From the NCBI GenBank assembly GCA_907163345.1, contig CAJQUN010000036.1, positions 496,001 to 560,000 of the forward strand: a DNA stretch of 64,000 bases. Reading direction: 5' to 3'. The position numbers were made by a program, and so were the translations under genes. Below, piece by piece: positions 11,746 to 27,568 of this stretch. The DNA comes from Haberlea rhodopensis (Eukaryota; Streptophyta; Magnoliopsida; Lamiales; Gesneriaceae). The notes beneath the pieces are model-generated. The model had not been told where the DNA came from. It saw nothing but the letters and a program-made list of their open reading frames with translations, and did no database searches. Position 1 is the first letter of the stretch, and each line of letters begins with the position of its first letter.

Positions 11746-14707
11746 TCGCCCATGCCTCTTGTAGTCTCGACCCCCGCTGGAAGAAGTTTAATAACTGATC
11801 AGGTGGTTTATGACAGCCTCATTTATTTTGAGGGTACCGAGCTGAGGACAGACTTGGTTAATCTGGGAATGTCAGACTTCGATGTGGGCATCGATGTGCT
11901 GATCAAGTATCAGGCAGTTGTGGACTGCAGACAAGGACTGTCCGATTCAAGTCTGATATGGGAGTCCAATGGACATTCTATGGGGATGGTTCCCGTTCAA
12001 GGATTCCGTTAATATCTGCTGTTAAGATGGCACAGATATTGGGATGAGACCATAAATGATATCTCATCTATGCTGTTGATATTACTGAAAAGAGGAAAGA
12101 GTTAAAGGTTGAGGATGTGCCCGTAGTGGCGGTGTCTCCTGATGTATTTTCGGAAGAGATTCCCGGATTCCCACCGACGAGAGAGGTCGAGTTTGGGATT
12201 AAGTACTACCAGGGACGTCTACCATTTCTCGTGCCCTGTATAGGATGGCACCAGCGGAACTAAGAGAGTTAAATGTTCAGTTGCAGGAGCTCCTTGACAA
12301 GGGCTATATACACCCTGGGGTGCACCAGTTTTATTTGTTAAGAAGAAAGATGGTTCAATGCGGCTGTACATCGATTTCAGACAACTGAACAAAGCCATGA
12401 TGAGGAATAAGTATCCACTTCCGAGGATTGATGAATTGTTCAATTAGCTGCAGAGTACGAGGCTCTACAGTAAGATCGATCTGAGATCGGGGCATCATCA
12501 GATTCGAGTTCGAGAGGATGATGTACATAAGACAGCTTCCAGGACTAGATGTGGGCATTACGGATTCTTAGTCATGCCTTTGGGGTGACGAATGCCCTAG
12601 CTGTTTTATGAGCCTGATGAACAGAATGCCCCAACCATGTTTGGATCAGTTCGTCATAGTTTTCATTGACGATGTGCTTATTTACTCTCGGACTGAAGAG
12701 GAACATGTAAAGCACTTGAGAACAGTACTCCAGATCCTTAGGGATTGCCAGACCCCTGACACGGCTGACTCAGAGAGGAGTGTCGTTCTTTTGGTCCGAA
12801 GCTTGTGAGGAAAGCTTCCAAGAATTGAAGCGTTGTTGGACTACGACACCTATATTGGTAATTCTTTCTGAGAATAAGAGGTTTGCCTTGTACACGAATG
12901 CATCTGGCTTGTACATCGAGGCGGTTGAAACCACATGAGGATAGGTACCCAGTCCACGATTTGGAGCTAGCAGCCGTTATATTTGCCTTGAAGATTTGGA
13001 GGCATTACTTGCAAGGTACGTCGTTTGCCATCTACACGGACTATAAGAGCCTAAAGTTTTGTTCACACAGGCTGAGTTGAATAGGCAACAAAGAAGATAG
13101 ATGGACTATTCATGTAAAGCAAATTTGACAGCAAACGCCTTAAGTTGGAAGTGAAGTGTACTGCTGAGGACGCTATGTGTTATCAGCGATGATGACCTCT
13201 TGTTGCCATCTGGACTATGATTTTGATGTGGACGCGTCGCCAGTGCGAGTGTCAACCTTGTTGACTGAGCCAGACATATTCAAGATTACCAGGAAAGCCC
13301 AGAGGTCAGAGAATGAGGTTCCGAGGTGGTCATTATTGGTACTTCGGGGTCAGCCACCAAAGTTAGAGTGGCTGAGGACGATTCCTTGAGATTGGACAAC
13401 CGATGGGTAGTCCCAGATACGCCGGAGTTGCTTAAAAGAATGTCAGAACAAGCTCATAGTAGTCGATTCAGTATCCACCTAGGAGTAAGGCAAATGTATA
13501 AGGACCTAAGTGGTCAGTTCTGGTGGAGACGCATGAAGCATGGTGTGATCGCTTTCGTTAAAAGATGTTTGATCTGCCAACAGGTAAAGGCAGAAAGGCA
13601 GAGGCCTGGTGGCGAGATGAAGAGCTTGAAGGTACCTAAGAGGAAGTGGAGGCATATCATTATGGACTTTGTGACCCACTTACCAAGAACGGCCTCTGGA
13701 TTCGATGCGATCTGGGTGATCGTGGATAGGATAACGAAGGTAGCTCACTTCATCCCCTACTGTATGACTTTTGCGTACCTAAAGATGACCCAATGATATG
13801 TGCGGGATGTGGTGAGGTTGCATGGGATTCCAGTCTCGATTGTGTCTGACAGAGACCCAAGCTTTACTCCACATTTCTGGGAGGGTATTCAGACAGCTTT
13901 GGGCACAGAAGTGATACTAAGTACAGCTTATCACCCTCAGTCAGGCGGCCAGACAGAGCGTACCCTTCAGACGCTCGAGGACATGTCGAGGGCATGTGTT
14001 TAGGAGTTTGATACTCCGTGGCAAGATTCAGTGCCAATGATGGAGTTCTCCTATATTAACAGCTATCAGACGAGCATTCAAATAACTCCTTTTTAAGCTC
14101 TTTACGGACGACGATGTAGGTCACCGCTGTATTGGGAGGACTTGACTAGTAAAGCGGTCGGAGGACCGGATATGATTAAGGATATGTAAGACAAGATTAA
14201 GTTGATACGCCAAAAGATGAAAGCGGCCCAGGATAGGCGAGCGGCCTATGCCAATAAGCGGCGACGACCGCTGGAATTCCAAGTAGGAGACAGGGTCTTC
14301 TTGAAAATCTCACCCTTCAGGGGTGTAGTTCGTCTTGGTATGCGGGGGAAGTTATCCCCGAGGTATGTTGATCCATATGAAGTATTGCAGCATATCGGTA
14401 CTGTAACCTACAGTTTGGCTCTACCGCCGTCCTTATCTGGGATTCACGATGTTTCCACGTTTCTATGCTACGGAAGTATGAGCCAGACCCGTCTCATGTT
14501 TTACAGCCCACTGAAGTGCAGTTGGACTCAGATGTATCCTGCGTTGAACGACCGATCAGAATTCTGGATCATGAGGATCGCAGATTACGAAGCAAGATTA
14601 TACCGATGATTAAAGTTCAGTGGGATCGTCGGGGTGTCAAGGAGGCTATGTGGGAGACGGAGTGGCATATGGTACAGCACTACCCGGAACTATTCTCTGG
14701 TATGTGA
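11746..14707 (+). pseudogene. Degenerate, deleted pol of E2
   Basis: It enters in the middle of protease (PLVVSTPAGRSL, 11752), and the later motif reads SDFDVGIDVL where E1 has TDFDCILGIDVL, a small deletion. RT spans about 12060-12770 with FIDDVLIYS intact at 12664-12690 but stops and indels before it. A deletion after LRDCQ (about 12750) removes the end of RT and the connection. RNase H is at 12880-13170. Integrase is at about 13400-14200, with [27 protein letters not shown] and HPQSGGQTER readable. A chromodomain-type tail (KYEPDPSHVLQ..., then VQWDRRGVKEAMWETE) ends at 14707. No frame could yield a functional polyprotein. Confidence 0.88.
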
Positions 14708-14765
14708 TTTATGTTTAGTTTCTTTCGGGGTAAGTGCATGCGATTTCGAGGACGAAATCTTATAA

Positions 14766-14777
14766 GTAGGGGAGTAA
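14766..14777 (+). other. Polypurine tract of E2
   Basis: Reads agtaggggagtaa around this position, directly before the 3' LTR, and serves as primer for plus-strand synthesis. Confidence 0.75.
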
Positions 14778-17381
14778 TGTGATGCCCCCGAAATGATTAA
14801 TTGCAATTAAGGCACTAATTATGTTTATATGATGAATTATGTTGATAATTGATTTACGTGTTGAAATTAATTATCATGTCGAAATGGTTAGTCATGATAG
14901 GCGTGCCCCAGGGTTGCATTTCAGGGTACATGTTATGCATGTTAGAAAATGATGTGTTAACATGATTTAATTATGTTGATGGTTAATTATGAGGAAAGCA
15001 TGATTTAGTGGAAGTTTAATGCATTTTTATAAATGCTGTTAAAATACCATGTTGGGGTGTTTTATACATCATGTTAACTTTGGGATATAATTTTAATATT
15101 AACCTTATAACCCCCTTTTTCCCCCTATACCCACTTACTTTACCAATCACTTTTAAAATCCCCAATTCATTCCTCAACCCTAACCCATCTCCCATTTTCG
15201 AAATTCACCAAGGAAGGAAGAAGAAAACTTCACAAAAACTTTGTTTATGTGATCTTTGTTAGGATTTGGAGCCTACAAGAGGTATGGAACCATTCCTAAA
15301 AGTGTTATGATGTTTGGTGTTGAAATGGGTTGATTTTGAAGTAAATTATGTGGGTTTGTTTTGGGTATGTGTTGTATGTAGTTGGGGTATGATTTATGGT
15401 TATATGAGGATGTTTATTGAAGATTTGTAGTGATTTGGTATGGTTGGTGTTTTGATATTTGAGTTTGTTTGTGTTGGGGAAGGAGAAGGATGAATAGTGC
15501 CCGAAAATCGGACCTACAGGACTCGGCGATCGATCGGCACCCTCCACCGATCGATCGCGAGCTACAGGGGAGAAGGCAGTAGCCTTCAGCGATCGATCGC
15601 GAGTTTGGCGCGATCGATCGGCGAGGTCGCGATCGATCGGCGCAAACTCGGCGATCGATCGCGAATTGGAAATTTTTGTTGGACGAGGCAGTGTGATCTC
15701 GCGATCGATCGGGACTTCATGGAGATCGATCGCGAGACACCAAAATGTGTATTTTTGATGTTTTTGTGGGATTTTTGGATATTGGACTATAATTAGCTTC
15801 TAATATCAATTTGTATGGTTATGTAGAACCATCTCAGGTACCCACAACTTCAAGGAGATAAAGTTCTACAACTTCTCCATTTTTGGAATTAAGGTACGTA
15901 AGAGACGTACGGGCATCGGACGGTAAACCATACTCCTATATTATGATCATACTATAATTGTATAAGAATTTACGAGCTATGATGATGTGTATGATGAATA
16001 AAGATGATAAGATACTTGATAAGTAAAGATGATTTTATGATGAATAAAGATGATAAGATACTTGATAAGTAAAGATGATTTTATGATGAATAAAGATGAT
16101 AAGATGCTTGATAAATAAAGATGATTTTCATAATGAATTAAGATGAAGAGACACTTACGATGATTTTATGATAAATGATGATGATGCTTATGATAAGTTA
16201 CGATGACGCTTACGATGATGTTATGATAAATGATGATGATGCTTATGATAAGTTACGATGATGCTTACGATGATGTTATGATAAATGATGATGATGCTTA
16301 TGATAAGTTACGATGACACTTACGATGATGTTATGATAAAAGATGATGATGTTTATGATGAATTAAGATGAAGAGATGCTTACGATGATGTTACGATAAA
16401 TGATGATGATATGACGTTACTATAACGATTATGATGAGACGATGATGTCTATAAGATGATAATGCTTACATGATAATGATGTTTACAAGATGATGATGTT
16501 TATAAGATGCTATGATGTTTATGATGAATATGAAACTATGTTCTTAAGAATGGTTGAATGTCCGGTAGTTATTATGGGCAAGCGAGGAAGGTCTTGCCGC
16601 TCACATAAATGAGCGATGGGGTACATCCGCTATCAAGGTGTAGCGATGGGTATCATCCGCTGAGCGATGGGGTACATCCGCTATCAAGGTGTAGCGATGG
16701 GTATCATCCGCTAAGCGATGGGGTACATCCGCTATCAAGGCGTAGCGAGGGGTATCATCCGCTGAACAAAGAGATACATCCGCTATCAAGGCGTAGCGAT
16801 GGGTATCATATGATGTGTTATGTCGAGCGAGGGGGCCAATTATACCGCTGACATAATGGAACCCGGACAATCCCATTTCTAATTAACATAGTTTGTTATG
16901 AGCATATATGTGAAGTATGATTTTAATCATTTATGTCGAGAACTAACGATTATATGCATGACCATGAAACAGGGACAACCAAAGAGGGTTATTACGATTA
17001 ACCAGGAAGTATACGTTACCCATTTACTTCATGCATTTATTTATATGCCATTACCCTATGATATTGAGTAATGATGAATATGCTCACGATGGGTTGTTCC
17101 TGTAGGTACACATTTGGATTTGAAGGGCTATGGGCGGGGTTGAGGAAGTGAGCTTCGAGATGCCTTACGAATTAGGATTCAGGATTTGGTATAGTCTCTA
17201 CTCCAGGAGTAGTATAATTCTATAGCGCCATTCATTTGAGAATGTAATTAATTTGCTTGAAGTTTTATTTTGGCCTGTAATTCTAATAACCCGCGTAATA
17301 ACCGGAGCCCTAAGAAATCATAAATGCATGTTTAGTCCCTAATATGTTATTAATACGATGTTAAGGTAGGAAGGCCCTACA
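14778..17381 (+). repeat. 3' LTR of E2
   Basis: Same length and ends as the 5' LTR. The palindrome array is at 15527-15732 and the minisatellite at 16610-16811. The flanking gttac completes the target-site duplication. Confidence 0.93.
15527..15732. repeat. Palindrome array, E2 3' LTR
   Basis: Same eight CGATCGATCG sites as at 9635-9840, with no differences that I noticed within the array. Confidence 0.95.
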
Positions 17382-17386
17382 GTTAC

Positions 17387-17965
17387 AGAATTACAGAATA
17401 CAGATCTCGAGTTTATTGAACTCATGGGATATACAGTACAGAGTGCAATGGCCATATTCGTGATCATGATTTGTTCTTGGTATTAACTGATCCATAACAA
17501 TAAAATAAAATTACTAGACATGTGCATTTATATGTTATGTGACTGATATAAACTGTATGTGTGAATTTATCAATCATGTGCATACGTGAAGTTAATTAAC
17601 ATGTTACTTGAATATACTCATTGAAAATGCAACTCACCAAATGTAAATTATTTTTCAGTTGATGTAGATAGAAGTTGACTCTACAAGGTACTTTCCACAT
17701 ATTTTGAAGTATGGATCCAATGTCGGCCGGCTGAATTCAAATCCTTATCCCTCAACTAATCATTTTCATATACTGTATATGTTTTTGGTTGAGTTGTGAG
17801 GGGTACAATCTTGGTTATTTTGTGGCATATATATGCCTATATGCTTTGTAAATTATAGTATTATAAATGTCTTGATTGGATGATATGAAATTGCAAGTTC
17901 CCCTGTCATTAAATATTATGTTATATGCATCATGTGTATGTGTTATGTGTAAGGGTGTTACATAT
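17387..17965 (+). repeat. Possible right part of a relic LTR
   Basis: AT-rich noncoding sequence ending gtaagggtgttaca, a common gypsy LTR end, at the border of the Harbinger relic. It is probably continuous with 8681-8881 before E2 inserted. No primer-binding site follows. Confidence 0.35.
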
Positions 17966-17989
17966 AATTTCTGAATGGGTCTTTATGTT

Positions 17990-18940
17990 GTGGTTAGGCT
18001 CGGCTCCACTAGCTAAAATTGAAATCTTTTCTTCAAGACACCAAATGCTCTTTCAATTGCATTTCTCAAAGATACATGTCTGTGATTAAATATTTCATTT
18101 GAGATTCTGGTCCACGAGTACTATATATTCTTTCAAATGATATCAAGTTCCTATGTAGGGGGTGATAAAGCCATCTCTCAGCATAATTCAGCATCAACAA
18201 GATAAAATTTACCTACAAAAGGTATTGTGTATTAATACATAATTGTGTTGTATTTTTTTCGTTTACTAATATATTTATAATTAACTTCCATTTGGAACTT
18301 TCAGCTTATCTTCTATACTAAGTGCATCATCAAGGAGACGCCCATCAGCTGCAGAACCTTCCCAACCAGGTAACACATATGTAAATCTCAATCAAAAGTA
18401 CATGCAGCCAACACATTTTGTGTGGGGAAATCTTTTCTTCACCGGTATCTTGCAACATCTTCGTTATGAACTTTGACACGAAAATGTATTCCATCAATTG
18501 CACCAACACAATCCTATCATATGTATCTAATTATTATTTTTTATATAGATATGACTTAAATCTTTTAATTAAATGACTACGAGATTTACCTTGAAAAATG
18601 GATAGAATCTATGATTATGAAGAATCTCTGAGATTTCATTTCCATTGGGTTGAATCATAAATTGATCTTGAAGAGATATGACTGTTTTCAAGATTTTATG
18701 AAAATGTCGACTAATTGTTTCTCCCGAACGTAAAAATATAAATCCCATTGAACGATTACTTTCGTTTTGTCCAACAACATATAAAATTTGCAAATTGTTC
18801 TTTTATGGTGCTTTGTATAGTATCTTTGAGGAATGTTTTCTCTCTTAATATTATAACGATCTTCTTAAATGCATATGGTATCATACGTCCCATACGAAGC
18901 ACTCCACGAATTTGTTCATCGGTTTCAACACGATGCATTA
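17990..18940 (-). pseudogene. PIF/Harbinger (HARBI1-like) transposase relic
   Basis: In minus-strand order I read HRVETDEQIRGVLRMG near 18930, NRSMGFIFLRSGETISRHFHKIL near 18690-18755, HNHRFYPFFK near 18600, then GAIDGIHFRVKVHNEDVARYR near 18440-18505, which carries the first catalytic aspartate. TQNVLAACTFD lies near 18410. Remains of the YLVDA block (second Asp) are near 18205, and SLRNAIERAFGVLKKRF, with the catalytic Glu, is near 18040. An intron with GT..AG ends fits 18514-18589, and another probably lies around 18220-18310. Stops and frameshifts make it dead. Family: plant nuclear DDE transposases related to HARBI1. I could not find its inverted repeats. Confidence 0.8.
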
Positions 18941-19700
18941 ATTCCTTCCTAATTATTTTTCTTGTTTGATCTTTTTTTGATATGTTTTTATTTATGTACT
19001 TGTTTTTGTTTTTATTGATTAATATATTCAAATAAGCAAACACAAGCTAGTAGTGTTATATAAGTGTCATTTGTGATCTTCGGACTGATCTTTCGATGTT
19101 ATCCATCTATCACATAAAAAAATTCATTTCAAGAACAATACAAAAATCATCTAAGACTTTTGAAAAAAAATAAATAATAAACTATTTTGAGACAATCAAA
19201 TAATTTAGTAAACCAGCCGCAAATATTACTTTTAATTCCACAATGATAACTGTATAAATATATATTGCGGTACTCCTACATAAAAAACAAAATACATGTT
19301 ATCTAAAAAACTAATACACCGTAGTGCCGAACATATAGTTAGTACTCCCCGAAAAGAAATCTAAAATCCAATGAAAGATCAATTAATTACATTAATATTA
19401 AATTTTGATGATTAAAAGACCAAAAACTTACAATTACCAATTTACAGGATTGCCTTTTAGAATTTTTCTTTTATGATTCGTTTCACATTTTTATTTTAAG
19501 TTGCATCGGATTTGTAATTTAATTTCTATTTATCATATCAATAGTAATATTGTTTTAGTTACTATGGTGGCATGTATCATGAGAAACTTTTTTTTTTTTG
19601 ATAGGGGGATGAGAAGTTTTTTTCCGCATATCACGGACTCGAATACTAATCTTTCTTAAATGAGGAGTGAGCTTTTACATATACTAGTAATGATGTACAA
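18941..19700. other. AT-rich, no gene seen
   Basis: Flank of the Harbinger relic with homopolymer runs. It may include the transposon's outer end, but I recognise no terminal repeat. Confidence 0.5.
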
Positions 19701-19711
19701 ATGTATGCATA

Positions 19712-19938
19712 TGTGCTTCTGAAGGCCTTGTGACCCAGCTGACACCAACTCTATTAAGGGAGCTCGAGGTCTCGGGTTCGATGCTCGTCCCTCCCTCTTT
19801 TCCCTGTAGTTGTAATAGTTTCTAAAAAAAATGTAGGCATATGCCAAGCCTTTAGGGGTCAAAGTGGCACGTGCTTCATTGAAGCATGAGGTCTCGCTTT
19901 CAAGTCCCATTACCCCACCCTCATATGTAATAAAAAAA
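19712..19938 (+). mobile_element. Two tandem tRNA-derived SINE-like units
   Basis: Unit 1 (about 19712-19831) has a box-B-like ggttcgatgct at 19775-19785 and ends in a run of A. Unit 2 (about 19842-19938) has ggtcaaagtggcacgtgc (box-A-like) near 19857-19874, ctttcaagtccca (box-B-like) near 19897-19909, and ends taataaaaaaa. Both contain gaggtctcg before box B and a pyrimidine stretch after it, as plant tRNA-type SINEs do. Such boxes would be read by RNA polymerase III. Divergence between the units suggests two related insertions or an old dimer. Confidence 0.55.
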
Positions 19939-20250
19939 TATCGTGAGCATATATTTTTCTATATAAAATTATTTTTATGTAAAAATTAAAGATGATTTTT
20001 TTTTAACTAGTTAAAATAACTATTTAAGATAGGTCAATTTGACAAATTCAAAAAACTAGGAGAAATACCATTAACATATCTTTAATGATAACACAACTAT
20101 GTACATATCTCACATGACCAAGTGCCATATAAACAAACATGTACATTTCACCAGCATCACGAAAAAAAATATGCATAAAATTAGAAAGTAAGACGCTGCA
20201 AATTCATGGAAAGCAACATTATATTATCTAGCAAATAGGGGGCTCCAACT

Positions 20251-24289
<4,039 letters not shown>

Positions 24290-24339
24290 TCACCACTCCA
24301 ATTTCTGCTCCTCTTTACATGTGCGTGTCAATAACATGA

Positions 24340-24348
24340 ATATATATA
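24340..24348 (-). promoter_or_regulatory. Likely TATA box of FKF1
   Basis: The minus strand reads TATATATA about 75 nt upstream of the start codon at 24268, implying a 5' leader of about 40-50 nt. Just upstream are a palindrome aagatatctt (24377-24386) and ggggacgtgagg with an ACGT core near 24393. Confidence 0.55.
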
Positions 24349-24497
24349 CTCCATTTTCGGTGTTTGAGTGTGACGGAAGATATCTTGTGGGGACGTGAGG
24401 AAATTGGACGAGAAAGAAAATTAAATTACTGAAATGCCATCGAATTGGATTTTGAACAAATAAAGTTTCATGATGATAACTCGAGATGTTTAAAATA

Positions 24498-24611
24498 TAC
24501 TTGACTAAATATTATTATATGAAATTATGTTTGGTGGTCGTGATATGATAAATGTACTTGACTAAATATTATTATATGAAATTATGTTTGGTGGCCGTGA
24601 TATGATAAATG
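24498..24611. repeat. 57-bp tandem duplication upstream of FKF1
   Basis: 24498-24554 and 24555-24611 are identical except for one base (tggtggtcg versus tggtggccg). It is 230-340 bp upstream of the FKF1 start and recent, given the near identity. Confidence 0.9.
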
Positions 24612-24989
24612 AAATGTGGATATTGTATTTGGTTTCTATGATTACTATCACATTGAAAAATAATGATGTTTGATAACTATTAAATGAAATGACTTAAATA
24701 CCCTTTGATGGTTTCAAATAAAACGACATTTCTGTCTTGGTAGCTTTACCAACATCCATTTGCGATGAACAGGAAGCACATGAAAAACATTGGACTCATC
24801 ATTCCTGCAACCAAGATGCAGACGACGCAGCTGAGTTTGGGGTTTGCTTAATACCTATTTTTGGAAGAATTGTTAGCAGTTGTTGACATGGGTAAATGTT
24901 TATGAAATTTTTTCTCGTTCCTCTTTCGAGAATCCGTGTAGCTGATGTCGTTATTCGTGTGAGATAGTGTGGTGAGTTGGTAAAAACTT

Positions 24990-25290
24990 AGCATGATTGA
25001 AGTTGTGGAATTATCAAGTTGTATTTGCTGGTTGTATCAAGATGTATTCGTTGGATTTCATCGCGTGTGAAGGCTGAATCGGGGAAGGCAATCGAAGTTG
25101 TGGAATTATCATCTAATGAAAATACATGATGATAGTGATGATGAGGATGTAGAAGTTGTGGAAATTTCATCTGATGACGAAGATGATGATGACATTGAAG
25201 AAGCACACCACCACATTGAAGAGACGACAAATATAAAACATTTGAAAATAAGACCACATGAGTTACGTTCGAGATGCATATGACTAAACT
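24990..25290 (+). other. Repeated acidic EVVE(L/I)SS-coding stretch, possible gene fragment
   Basis: The phrase gaagttgtggaa(tta/att)tca occurs three times (24999, 25094, 25152), each time encoding EVVELSS or EVVEISS if read in its own frame. The third is inside a short open frame (25098-25283) rich in Asp and Glu. Hydrophobic residues followed by SS and acids resemble SUMO-interacting motifs, but the three copies are not all in one frame and no family is recognised. It may be the exon remnant of a captured gene or a local repeat. Confidence 0.3.
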
Positions 25291-25991
25291 TTCCGACGAT
25301 GAAATCTACCTTCGTCAATACACTATTAATTTGCTAACCAGACAAAGCTCTTGTTGTTTGTTAAACAATGTAGCAACACATAATTCTAGGGTAAATGACA
25401 TTATTGGTATTTGCACACATAATCATGAATATTGTACAACATGGATTTGCTAACATCAAGGAGATTGGTTGGTTTATTAACGTGCATTTAATACCACATT
25501 ATCCCTTATTTGTGTGATAAGCTCGGATTGTTAAAAAAACATACAAAACAATGGTTTAACATGGAAATCATTCAGCAATCCAGTGTAATCACCTGTACCA
25601 AACAAGGCATAATAATATAGATTTGATGAAATGATTAATACTTGAATTAGATGTAAAGATTATGTTGAGAAATATAAATTTGAATGAAATGTGCTTTTTA
25701 AAAAAAAAATTACTAAAACTGATGTGATTGTAATTATTTTTATTTTGGTTAATAAACTTATGTTTTGGAAATTAGAATCAATTGCTGCCATGGATTTCTT
25801 TTATCGTCGCAATTATATTTATATTTTCTTTTAATATTGTTCTATATTATATACCTGATAAACCAAAAAAAGTGTATCGGAAGTTAAATAATGTACATTT
25901 AACGAAACTATTAAATGGAAGGCTGGGTTTTTGGTAGTTTCATGGATATTTGATGGCAAAGTGCAAGAGCACAGATTGTTCCTTGTAGGAT

Positions 25992-26051
25992 AGATATTTT
26001 TTTTAGAATCTACGTAGGATAGATATTTTAACTATGGTGGAAAAAATATCT
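25992..26051. promoter_or_regulatory. Cluster of three evening elements
   Basis: Perfect AAAATATCT occurs at 26043-26051 (plus) and as its complement AGATATTTT at 25992-26000 and 26021-26029. The first two lie in a short direct repeat (gtaggatagatatttt). The evening element is bound by CCA1/LHY/RVE MYB proteins and gives dusk-phased expression, the phase of FKF1 in other plants. The cluster is about 1.7 kb upstream of the FKF1 start, with no other gene between. Confidence 0.45.
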
Positions 26052-26099
26052 GTACCAAATCTGCCACTCTGGATCGTCCACGTCATGCAGTTAGTAGAG

Positions 26100-27315
26100 C
26101 CAGATATTTATATATGTAATATGCACTATATATACAAATTTGTTAGATGTTATTACGATGTAGGATTAAACGCTTATCATTTTATCAATAATCATAATTA
26201 AGGGTAATATCGTAACTTCAATTTTTTCAATCATATATTAGTACAAACGTCATATGTTCGATTGATCACAAAGTAAAGATAATTGTTGAATCTTAATATA
26301 TAAGGAATCTTCAGGGTGTACGATCAAATCATTTTGGTTTGACTTTTTGAGATATTATATCAAAGTTTCCCACATATATGATTTATATACATACATGTAT
26401 ATATTATTAATATTCTCGAAGATATTTTTTTGTTTTTGGTACAATATTTATATTAAATTAAATATATATTTAAAGAGTTTTTTGTTTTAATTATATTATA
26501 TTAGAATAATCTTTGTATTTGTCACTTGTTAATAAATTTTATTCTACTTTTTATTTTATTTTTTGCTTGGTTTGGGGTAATTATTTTTTGTGTGTGACTA
26601 AAATTTGATGCAACAATAAGGGGTTGATATTTTCATAAATAGTATGTATATGCTTTCATGTATGGTTGTATTAGTAATGTTTTATCTTACAAATTAATAA
26701 TAACTTAATCCAAAACTCTTACATATATTTCACATAATTGTACTGTAAATATTATATAGTTCAAGAATACTAACTAAAGAAATAGTTTTAGTAAAAATAT
26801 AATATAGAATATTTCATTCAAGATAATATATTTCTTACATATGTTAATTACGTATCGATTTATTGGTCATGGTAGGGGAAATTTTTTTCCTCCCAGTGAT
26901 TTGGGGTAAATTAACCACTGAAATTAGAGCTCAAAATGAGTTTGGTTTGTCGGGTTAGCCCAAATCGACCAACCAAATAGATGAGCTGGACCAAGAATTT
27001 TCAAGTCGCCTAGAGGCAGGCCTAAACGGTCCAGCTCGTTTGGATTGCCGGATTGGGCGAGTTCGCCGCGGATTGGACCAATTAATTAAATTATAATAAA
27101 ATTTGGATTAATTAAATAAAATATGATTTAATAATTTAATTCATTAAAATAAAATAAAATATTTTTTTGTTTCTGGTTGGTTGGCATGGCTAACTCGTAT
27201 CCCAACTCGAGTTGGGTTAGGTTGTGGGGTTTCCAACCCGCCTGCAGGCGGACCCAACTAGTTTGGGCCATGGGTTTTGGAGGGCAAGCCAGCCTGCTTT
27301 GATTAGGCTGACATA
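26100..27315. other. AT-rich intergenic DNA, no gene seen
   Basis: Mostly AT-rich. 26930-27300 is more GC-rich, with alternating gggttggg/cccaac-type words, which suggests a degenerate non-autonomous transposon or simple repeat. No ends were identified. Confidence 0.4.
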
Positions 27316-27568
27316 TTTTGACAGCTTTAATTGAAATACTCTCAAGATAGAAGGCTCTGAATGTTAGCAAATTTGTGTTAAATTCCTGTAAATTTGTATT
27401 ATTTAAACTAAACAAGATAATAAAAATGAGAGAACAAATTCCAGTTTTGACAGCTTTAATTGAAATACTCTCAAGATAGAAGGCTTTGAATTTTAGCAAA
27501 TTTGTGTTAAATTCCTGTAATTTGTATTATTTAAACTAAACAAGATAATAAAAATGAGAGAACAAATG
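27316..27568. repeat. 129-bp tandem duplication
   Basis: 27316-27444 is repeated at 27445-27568 (ttttgacagctttaattg... to gagagaacaaat), with only a few differences, including a shortened A run after cctgta. Confidence 0.9.

Larger units (their letters stand above)
8882..17386 (+). mobile_element. Complete LTR element E2 (chromovirus-derived, non-autonomous) with GTTAC duplication
   Basis: LTRs at 8887-11490 and 14778-17381 are both 2604 bp. They begin TGTGATGCCCCCG and end GGAAGGCCCTACA. The five bases outside each end are gttac (8882-8886 and 17382-17386), a perfect target-site duplication. A primer-binding site for initiator methionine tRNA (TGGTATCAGAGC) is at 11495-11506 and a purine tract is just before 14778. 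The internal region is only 3287 bp: gag and the start of protease are gone and the rest of pol is shot through with stops. Nearly matching LTRs beside a ruined pol suggest it moved recently using proteins supplied by other copies. Confidence 0.93.

Noticed and set aside
27128..27499. 123-residue minus-strand frame
   Set aside because: It spans the 129-bp tandem duplication, so its internal repetition reflects DNA duplication; no recognisable domain.
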